From assembly GCF_947503045.1 (NCBI RefSeq), contig NZ_CANNCF010000001.1, positions 930,001-994,000 of the forward strand: 64,000 nt of DNA, given 5' to 3'. The notes beneath the pieces are model-generated. The model was not told where the DNA came from. It searched no databases and was given only the letters and a program-made list of their open reading frames with translations. The stretch comes from an uncultured Tateyamaria sp. (GTDB taxonomy: Bacteria; Pseudomonadota; Alphaproteobacteria; Rhodobacterales; Rhodobacteraceae). A program made the position numbers and the translations under genes. Shown here piece by piece: positions 57,873-64,000 of this stretch (its first letter is position 1; every line of letters starts with the position of its first letter).

Positions 57873-58587
57873 CGTCCGTATCGCCGCCCGGTTTATACTC
57901 CGCCCCCAATGGGGCGGGCCAGTCGGCGAGGGCGGCAAAGATATGGGCATAATCCAGCTCGCCATGATCCGGCGCGCCCCGGTCGGGGACAGATGCAAAC
58001 TGGATATGGCCGATGATGTCGCGCAAGGCACCAAGGCGCGTGGTCACGTCACCTTCGTTCCGGCCCACATGGTAACAGTCGAACATCAGCTTGAGATTGG
58101 GTGCGGCGACCTCGTCAATGATGGCGCGGGCCTGATCCGTGGTGGACAGGAAGTAGCCCGGCGCGTCATGGCGGTTCAGCGGTTCGATCAGGATCATCTT
58201 GTCCGTTGCCGCGCACGCAAAGCGCAAGTTGTCCACAAAGGTTACGTGCGCTGCATCCCTGTGGCCAAAGCCGCACATCACGTGGATCGCACCTGCATTC
58301 ACGACACTCGCATATGCAATGGATTCTTCGATTGCCGCGCGCGCCTCGTCTTCCCGCCCCGGCAGTGCGGCAAGGCCGTTTTCGCCCCCCGCCACATCGC
58401 CGCGCCGCGTGTTGAGGCCCAGCATCGGCAGGCCGGTGGTGTCCAAAGTGGCCCGAACGTCCTCGGCGGGCGTGTCATAGGGCCAATGGCACTCAACCGC
58501 GTCGAACCCGGCGGCCTTGGCGGCGCGGATGGCGTCGGGCAACGGTCGGTCCGCCCACAGGAACCCGAGATTTGCCGAGAACCTCAT
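57838..58587 (-). CDS. Hydroxypyruvate isomerase-like TIM barrel protein (OtnI-like)
   Basis: MRFSANLGFLWADRPLPDAIRAAKAAGFDAVECHWPYD; ILIEPLNRHDAPGYFL; LMFDCYHVGRNEGD. Confidence 0.82.
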   Translation of the reverse strand: MRFSANLGFLWADRPLPDAIRAAKAAGFDAVECHWPYDTPAEDVRATLDTTGLPMLGLNTRRGDVAGGENGLAALPGREDEARAAIEESIAYASVVNAGAIHVMCGFGHRDAAHVTFVDNLRFACAATDKMILIEPLNRHDAPGYFLSTTDQARAIIDEVAAPNLKLMFDCYHVGRNEGDVTTRLGALRDIIGHIQFASVPDRGAPDHGELDYAHIFAALADWPAPLGAEYKPGGDTDATLGWMARFRG

Positions 58588-59489
58588 GGCTTTTCCCCCG
58601 GCAGGGTCAGCCCGGCGTTGCGGGCATAGACCTTGGCCACCGCCGCGTCATCCTCGCCCCCCATCCCCATGCCCGCGGCGGCGATGAACTGTTGTAGAGC
58701 GGCTGCCGTGATCGGGGCGGAGAAGCTGGCGGATTTGGCCACGTCCAACACGATGCCCAGATCCTTGGGCCAGATATTGACGGAAGAGTGCGGCGTGTAG
58801 TCGCCCGCCACGATGTGGGGCGCGCGGTTTTCCAGCATCCAGCTGGTGCCCGCGCATTTGCTGATCACTTCGACGAATTGCGCGGGCTCCACCCCTTGGG
58901 TCATGCCGAAGGTCAGCGCCTCGGCCATGGTCGCGATATGCACGCCTGCGAGCAGCTGGTTGACCGCCTTCATGGCCGATCCGGGGCCTGCCTGATCGCC
59001 CAATTCGAACACGGTTGTGGCTGTCGCATCAAGCACGGGGCGGGCAGCGGCAAAGGCCTCCGGCGTGCCCGAGGCCATCACTGACAACGCGCCTTGCGCG
59101 GCCTTGAGCGACCCGCCCGAGATCGGCGCATCAAGGTAATGGACGCCGAAATCGGTGCACATTGCCTCCATCCGGCGGGCAAAGTCGGGCGGTACGGTGG
59201 CGCAGGCCATGACGACCGCGCCCTTGCGCATCAGCGGCGCGACGCCATTGGGCCCAAACAGCACGGTTTTGGTCTGCTCAGCGTTCAAAACGACCACGAT
59301 GACTGCATCAAGGGTCGCGGCCACGTCCGCGATCGCGCCGGGCGCACCACCTGCGGCGGCAAAGCGGGCCGTCTGTTCGGGAGAGACATCAAAGCCATAG
59401 GTTTCGTGCCCCGCCGCGAGGCAGGATTGCGCAATCCCGTAGCCCATGGAGCCAAGCCCGATGACAGCGGTGCGGTGTGAAGTGGTCAT
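58584..59489 (-). CDS. NAD(P)-dependent beta-hydroxyacid dehydrogenase, L-threonate dehydrogenase (LtnD)-like
   Basis: AVIGLGSMGYGIAQSCLAAGHETYGFDVSPEQ; LDAPISGGSLKAAQGALSVMASG; KAVNQLLAGVHIA; WMLENRAPHIVAGDYTPHSSVNIWPKDLGI. Confidence 0.82.
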   Translation of the reverse strand: MTTSHRTAVIGLGSMGYGIAQSCLAAGHETYGFDVSPEQTARFAAAGGAPGAIADVAATLDAVIVVVLNAEQTKTVLFGPNGVAPLMRKGAVVMACATVPPDFARRMEAMCTDFGVHYLDAPISGGSLKAAQGALSVMASGTPEAFAAARPVLDATATTVFELGDQAGPGSAMKAVNQLLAGVHIATMAEALTFGMTQGVEPAQFVEVISKCAGTSWMLENRAPHIVAGDYTPHSSVNIWPKDLGIVLDVAKSASFSAPITAAALQQFIAAAGMGMGGEDDAAVAKVYARNAGLTLPGEKP

Positions 59490-59658
59490 GGAGGTCTCCA
59501 AATTTTGTGGCGCGTTGGGGCAGTGTTCGGCAATCCGCGCGGCAAGCGCAAGGGGCAGGGGGCGGCGGCGCGGATCGGCGCGCTGTGCGGTCTTGCAATC
59601 CGGGCCCTGCGCGGGTCACGTTGTGCGGGCAGATCAGGCAGGCACGGCACAGGATTTC

Positions 59659-60615
59659 ATGACTGAGGCAAGCGAGACACCGTCCGCAACATCTGGCAAA
59701 GGCTGTTGTCTGCCCGCGCGGGCGCGCGATGCGGCGCTTTCGCCTTTTGCAACCACACTCCGATCTGCGCCGCCCGCTGATACCGTGGACATCCCCGGCG
59801 GCACCGCCTTGGTCGGGACCAACACACCCGTCCTTGTGGCGGATGGCGAAGGCCCTTTGCAGCGAAAGAAGATCAAACCGTTCCGGATGGATGCAACCAC
59901 CGTGACAAACGCACGGTTCCAGGCCTTTGTGGATGACACCGGCTATGTCACCGAGGCCGAGCGGATCGGCGATTCCTTTGTTTTCATGAACTTCTTGCCC
60001 GATGATGCCCCGCCCACCCGGGCCGTGGCCGAAGCCCCTTGGTGGCGCGTGGTCGATGGCACCCACTGGCGTTGCCCGCACGGGCCGGGATCAGAGGCCG
60101 CGGTGCTGGCCGATCATCCGGTCACCCACATCACCTGGAATGACGCGCGCGCCTTTGGCGAATGGGCCGGGGGGCGCCTGCCGACCGAAGTTGAATGGGA
60201 GCACGCCGCGCGCGGCGGCCTTGGCGACGTGCCTTACCCATGGGGGGACGCCGCACCCGATGATACAGGCCACTTCCCCTGCAATATCTGGCAAGGCCAG
60301 TTCCCGCAGGCCGACCTTGGCCTGGATGGCCATATCGGCACCGCACCGGCCCGATCTTTTGAGCCCAACGGTTATGGGCTGTTCAACATGGTCGGAAATG
60401 TGTGGGAATGGACGTCGCAACCGTTCAAGGTACATTCGCTGAAAAAGTCCGTTCAGGCCGCTCATGCGGGCAAGGCCGGGTTCAAGCTGAGCAAGGGCGG
60501 GTCGTTTCTATGCCACGCATCCTATTGCTTTCGCTACAGAATAGCGGCGCGCAGTGGCACGTCACCGGACAGCTCGACGTCCCATCACGGTTTTCGACTG
60601 GTCTATGCACCCTGA
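59659..60615 (+). CDS. Formylglycine-generating enzyme (SUMF1/FGE) family protein
   Basis: C-terminal KGGSFLCHASYCFRYRIAARSGTSPDSSTSHHGFRL with both catalytic cysteines; NVWEWTSQPF; GGRLPTEVEWEHAARGG. Confidence 0.92.
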   Translation: MTEASETPSATSGKGCCLPARARDAALSPFATTLRSAPPADTVDIPGGTALVGTNTPVLVADGEGPLQRKKIKPFRMDATTVTNARFQAFVDDTGYVTEAERIGDSFVFMNFLPDDAPPTRAVAEAPWWRVVDGTHWRCPHGPGSEAAVLADHPVTHITWNDARAFGEWAGGRLPTEVEWEHAARGGLGDVPYPWGDAAPDDTGHFPCNIWQGQFPQADLGLDGHIGTAPARSFEPNGYGLFNMVGNVWEWTSQPFKVHSLKKSVQAAHAGKAGFKLSKGGSFLCHASYCFRYRIAARSGTSPDSSTSHHGFRLVYAP

Positions 60616-60685
60616 CGAGGGAGGATTGCGGTTAGGGTCGGGCGTAGATGGCCGCCTGCGCATCGGATTTGTCGTTGAGATTAGA

Positions 60686-60759
60686 TGGAGGCGAGTACCG
60701 GAATCGAACCGGTGTACACGGATTTGCAATCCGCTGCGTAACCACTCCGCCAACTCGCC
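60686..60759 (-). tRNA. tRNA-Cys (GCA anticodon)
   Basis: Minus strand GGCGAGTTGGCGGAGTGGTTACGCAGCGGATTGCAAATCCGTGTACACCGGTTCGATTCCGGTACTCGCCTCCA; 7-bp acceptor stem, U73, CCA encoded. Confidence 0.95.
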
Positions 60760-60913
60760 AGCCGTGGTGCGAGGGCTGCGATAGCTTATCTCATAATCGC
60801 GCGCAAGGGCGCCTGTAGATCAAAGCCTGCATTCAGTGCGCTCGCGCGTTGCCCCGGGGCGCGGGATGTGGCACATCTGGGTTCAGGATTCTGAACGAAC
60901 GAGTTTAGCAGCG

Positions 60914-61567
60914 ATGACCGACTTTTCCGCCCGCCGTACAATGATGGTCGACACCCAGGTGCGTCCGTCGGATGTGACCAAATTTCCCATCATCGACGCC
61001 ATGTTATCCGTCAAGCGCGAAGACTTTGTTCCGGCCGCCAAACGCGAGGCCGCCTATATGGGCGAGAACCTCGGCCTTGGGGGCGGGCGTGTGCTGCTTG
61101 AGCCGCGCACATTGGCCAAGATGCTGGATGCGCTGGACATTGATCAGGACGAGTTGGTGCTCGATGTGGGCGCGGCCTATGGCTATTCCTCGGCCGTCAT
61201 TGCCCATATGGCTGTCGCCGTTGTCGCCCTCGAAGAAGACGGCGACATGGCCCACGAAGCCGAAGAGGGGCTGATGTCGGCCGGTATGGACAATGTGATC
61301 GTGCACACGGGCCCCCTGAACGAGGGCGCGCCGGATCATGGCCCCTATGATGTCATCGTGGTCGAAGGCGGGGTCAGCCATCTGCCCGACGCGATCCTTG
61401 CCCAATTGAAAGACGGCGGGCGGATTGCCTGCCTGTTCATGGACGGGGCCCTGGGCGAAGTGCGCATCGGCTACAAGCTGGACGGACGCATGCATTGGCG
61501 CCGCTCGTTCAATGCAGGGGCGCCGATTCTGCCGGGCTTTGAAAAACACAACGCCTTCCAGTTCTGA
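60914..61567 (+). CDS. pcm: Protein-L-isoaspartate O-methyltransferase family protein
   Basis: MVDTQVRPSDVTKFPIIDAMLSVKREDFVPAAKREAAYMGENLGLGGGRVLLEPRTLAKMLDAL; VLDVGAAYGYSSAVIAHMA. Confidence 0.88.
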   Translation: MTDFSARRTMMVDTQVRPSDVTKFPIIDAMLSVKREDFVPAAKREAAYMGENLGLGGGRVLLEPRTLAKMLDALDIDQDELVLDVGAAYGYSSAVIAHMAVAVVALEEDGDMAHEAEEGLMSAGMDNVIVHTGPLNEGAPDHGPYDVIVVEGGVSHLPDAILAQLKDGGRIACLFMDGALGEVRIGYKLDGRMHWRRSFNAGAPILPGFEKHNAFQF

Positions 61568-61618
61568 ACAGATCACTTCGGTGCCACGCGGCCACCCATG
61601 CAACAGGGGACAGACACC

Positions 61619-63046
61619 ATGAGCAAGACAGGACAAAGCGGCATGTGGCGACGGACTGCGGCGGTATTTGCTGTCATTGCAGGTCTTGGTGCCCCTGCCG
61701 CCCTCGCCGACACGCTGGCTGACGCCCTTGTCGGTGCCTATGGCCACAGTGGGCTGCTGGATCAGAACCGCGCCCTGTTGCGCGCGGCGGACGAGGATGT
61801 GGCGATCGCCGCCTCCGTCCTGCGCCCGATCATTTCGTGGTCCGGCGATCTCACCCGTCAGTTTGGCAATTCGACGTCTCTGGCCACTGGTGGTGTGACG
61901 CGCGACGCGGGATCGACCACCGCGTCCTTGGGCCTTGAGGCGACATTGCAGCTGTTTGATGGCGGCGCGGATGCCGCACGCATCGAGGCCAGCAAGGAAA
62001 CCGTATTGGCCACGCGCGCTTCGCTTTTGACCATTGAACAGAACGTGCTGCTGCGCGCGGCGGTTGCGTTTTTCAACGTCGGACGCCAGCAGGAGTTCGT
62101 GGCCCTGCGTCAGAACAACCTGCGCCTGTTGCAACAGGAACTGCGCGCCTCCGAAGACCGGTTCGAAGTCGGCGAGGTGACCCGCACCGACGTGGCACTG
62201 GCCGAGGCCGCCGTGGCGCAGGCCCGCAGCAACCTGGCCGACGCCCAGCGTGACCTGGTGCAGGCCCAGGCCGAATATGCCAACGCGACGGGCCGCAAAC
62301 CCGGACGTCTGTCCGCCGTGCCGAGCTTGCCACGTACCACCACCGACATTGCCAGCGCCCAGGGCGTAGCCGTCCGCTCGCATCCCGAGATGGAGCAGGC
62401 CCGCCGTCAGGTTGCAGCCAACGAATTGCTGATCACGGCGGCTGTGGCGGATACGTTGCCCACCGTGTCGCTGCGCGGCACCCTTGGTGTGCAGGAAAAC
62501 CTCGGCGACCGCTCGGGCTCGGAAACCGGCTCGATTGGCGTGAATGTCGGCGGACCGATCTATCGCGGGGGCGAGTTGAGCGCCCGTGAGCGCCGCGCCA
62601 TGGCGGTGCGCGATGCCGCGCGTGGCAACCTGCACAACGTGCGCCATAACGTGCAGCAGGACGTGGTGAACGCGATTTCGAACCTTGTGGCTGCGCGCGC
62701 CAGCCTTTCGGCCTCGGAACGCCAGATCCGGGCGGCCCGCGTTGCCTTTCAGGGCGTGCGCGAAGAGGCCACATTGGGGGCCCGCACCACGCTGGATGTT
62801 CTGGATGCCGAACAGGACCTGCTGGATGCCGAAACCAACCGGATTTCCGCGCAGGCCGATCAATACATCGCCGCCTATCAGGTTCTCGAATCGATGGGGC
62901 TGCTGACAGCCCAGCGATTGGGCCTGCCGGTGCAGATCTATGACCCCGCCGCATATTACAACCTGGTGAAGTCAGGCCCGGTCAAGCGTTCAAAGCAAGG
63001 CCAACAGCTCGATCGGGTAATCCGATCCCTTCAACCATCTGATTAA
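61619..63046 (+). CDS. tolC: TolC family outer membrane protein
   Basis: TLADALVGAYGHSGLLDQNRALLRAADEDVAIAASVLRP; VGEVTRTDVALAEAAVAQARSNLADAQRDLVQAQAEYANATGRKPG. Confidence 0.93.
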   Translation: MSKTGQSGMWRRTAAVFAVIAGLGAPAALADTLADALVGAYGHSGLLDQNRALLRAADEDVAIAASVLRPIISWSGDLTRQFGNSTSLATGGVTRDAGSTTASLGLEATLQLFDGGADAARIEASKETVLATRASLLTIEQNVLLRAAVAFFNVGRQQEFVALRQNNLRLLQQELRASEDRFEVGEVTRTDVALAEAAVAQARSNLADAQRDLVQAQAEYANATGRKPGRLSAVPSLPRTTTDIASAQGVAVRSHPEMEQARRQVAANELLITAAVADTLPTVSLRGTLGVQENLGDRSGSETGSIGVNVGGPIYRGGELSARERRAMAVRDAARGNLHNVRHNVQQDVVNAISNLVAARASLSASERQIRAARVAFQGVREEATLGARTTLDVLDAEQDLLDAETNRISAQADQYIAAYQVLESMGLLTAQRLGLPVQIYDPAAYYNLVKSGPVKRSKQGQQLDRVIRSLQPSD

Positions 63047-63120
63047 GGTTTTCACCACAGTGTTGTGCGACTCTTTTGTGCGGGCTAGACTGCATATCGA
63101 GGTTGAGAGTGGTAAAAAAA

Positions 63121-64000
63121 ATGTCTGATCCGATGACCAACACTGATGTGGAGGACGTTCTTGCGTCTATTCGACGCCTGGTGTCCGATAACACGCGGCC
63201 CGGTTCCACACCCGTCCAGCAACCGCCAAGTGACCGTCTGGTTTTGACGCCGTCCCTGCGCGTGCCAGAGGATGATCCGGCGAACGCGCCCGAAGAGGCC
63301 GAGGCTGAGATGGCCGACGTCGAAGACGAGGCTGACGCAGAGGAAGAAACGCTGTCGCAATTTGCGCAATCGGCGTTTTCGAAAGAACCCGCTGACGAGG
63401 CTGGGAAAATTGACGTTCGCGTTCAGGGATACACGCCAGCGGATGACAGCGATCTGATCGCCTCGCTGTCCTCGGAAGGGTTCAGCAAGCCGCTGGATCC
63501 ACCTGTCCAAGCGGATGCGCACGCCGATGCGGAGAGCGTGGTCGAAGATCTGAGCGACGAACATGCAGACGTGCCTGACGACACAGGCAATGATGATGTT
63601 GACGCCGCACTGGTTGCCACCGCTCTGACCGAGGCCGGGCTGCTTGAAACAGTGAATGCGGAAGAAAACGTGCAAGACGCCGAAGTGCCCGAGGATTGGG
63701 CAGAAGAGGTGGAAGACGCCGCCGCCGCGCCGGACGAGGACGAGGACGAGGGCAGCACCGCCGAGGCTGAGACGCCTGACCCCATGCCGCGCAGTCTGAG
63801 TGAAAAGATCGAAGCATTGGAAACTTTGGTCGGTGAGCGCCGCGATCAGTTCGAACCGGACGATCCGGGCGTCGATGCCTATGCGGGCACGGAACCACCC
63901 GCGATGGAGTGGGAAGACGCCGACGTTGAAGAAGATGATGTCGCGGAAAACGAGACGGCCGAGGCGGATGCCGCATTCGAGGTGACCGAAGTCGAAGAGG
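63121..64000 (+). CDS. Acidic protein with PopZ/DUF2497-like N-terminal motif (3' truncated by window)
   Basis: MSDPMTNTDVEDVLASIRRLVSDNTRPG followed by a long Asp/Glu/Ala/Pro-rich region. Confidence 0.6.
   Translation, partial: MSDPMTNTDVEDVLASIRRLVSDNTRPGSTPVQQPPSDRLVLTPSLRVPEDDPANAPEEAEAEMADVEDEADAEEETLSQFAQSAFSKEPADEAGKIDVRVQGYTPADDSDLIASLSSEGFSKPLDPPVQADAHADAESVVEDLSDEHADVPDDTGNDDVDAALVATALTEAGLLETVNAEENVQDAEVPEDWAEEVEDAAAAPDEDEDEGSTAEAETPDPMPRSLSEKIEALETLVGERRDQFEPDDPGVDAYAGTEPPAMEWEDADVEEDDVAENETAEADAAFEVTEVEE

Noticed and set aside
56562-58034. 490-aa minus-strand ORF opposite arsJ
   Set aside because: Shadow ORF with His/Arg/Gln-rich composition; arsJ reading has clear transmembrane and family motifs.
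61004-62863. 619-aa minus-strand ORF opposite pcm and tolC
   Set aside because: Shadow ORF spanning two well-supported genes on the other strand.

Overview
The window looks like a chromosomal segment of a Rhodobacteraceae/Roseobacter-type alphaproteobacterium: high GC, dense coding, no CRISPR array, no transposase or integrase recognised. From left to right: (1) part of a Tad/Flp pilus locus (OmpA-like protein, secretin, CpaB, and two short Flp-like pilins missing from the ORF track); (2) a lytic transglycosylase, then a CoA-transferase operon with a LOV-domain histidine-kinase-like gene between its two subunits; (3) housekeeping genes (topA, dprA, tldD, an aa3 cytochrome oxidase assembly cluster, SURF1, thrC, M16 peptidase, apt, mtnP, SulP, flavin reductase); (4) modABC, NUDIX, DUF1178, lysC and ptsP; (5) a galactoside utilisation cluster (UgpC-type ATPase, IclR, SBP, two permeases, GH36, SDR, dgoK with an apparent frameshift, dgoA, SMP-30, GH42); (6) a GAPDH + ArsJ pair (1-arseno-3-phosphoglycerate arsenate resistance) with a Pho-box-like array directly upstream; (7) an OtnI/LtnD-like pair, an FGE (SUMF1-type) protein, tRNA-Cys, and pcm-tolC followed by a truncated PopZ-like acidic protein. 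Signals I rate highest: the Pho-box-like repeats before gap-arsJ, a four-copy 11-bp iteron upstream of mtnP, the LOV protein lacking the expected phosphoacceptor His inside the CoA-transferase operon, a coherent alpha/beta-galactoside pathway (possibly for algal galactolipid headgroups) with a frameshifted kinase, and recurring double-hairpin intergenic modules. All calls come from reading the sequence; no searches were run.
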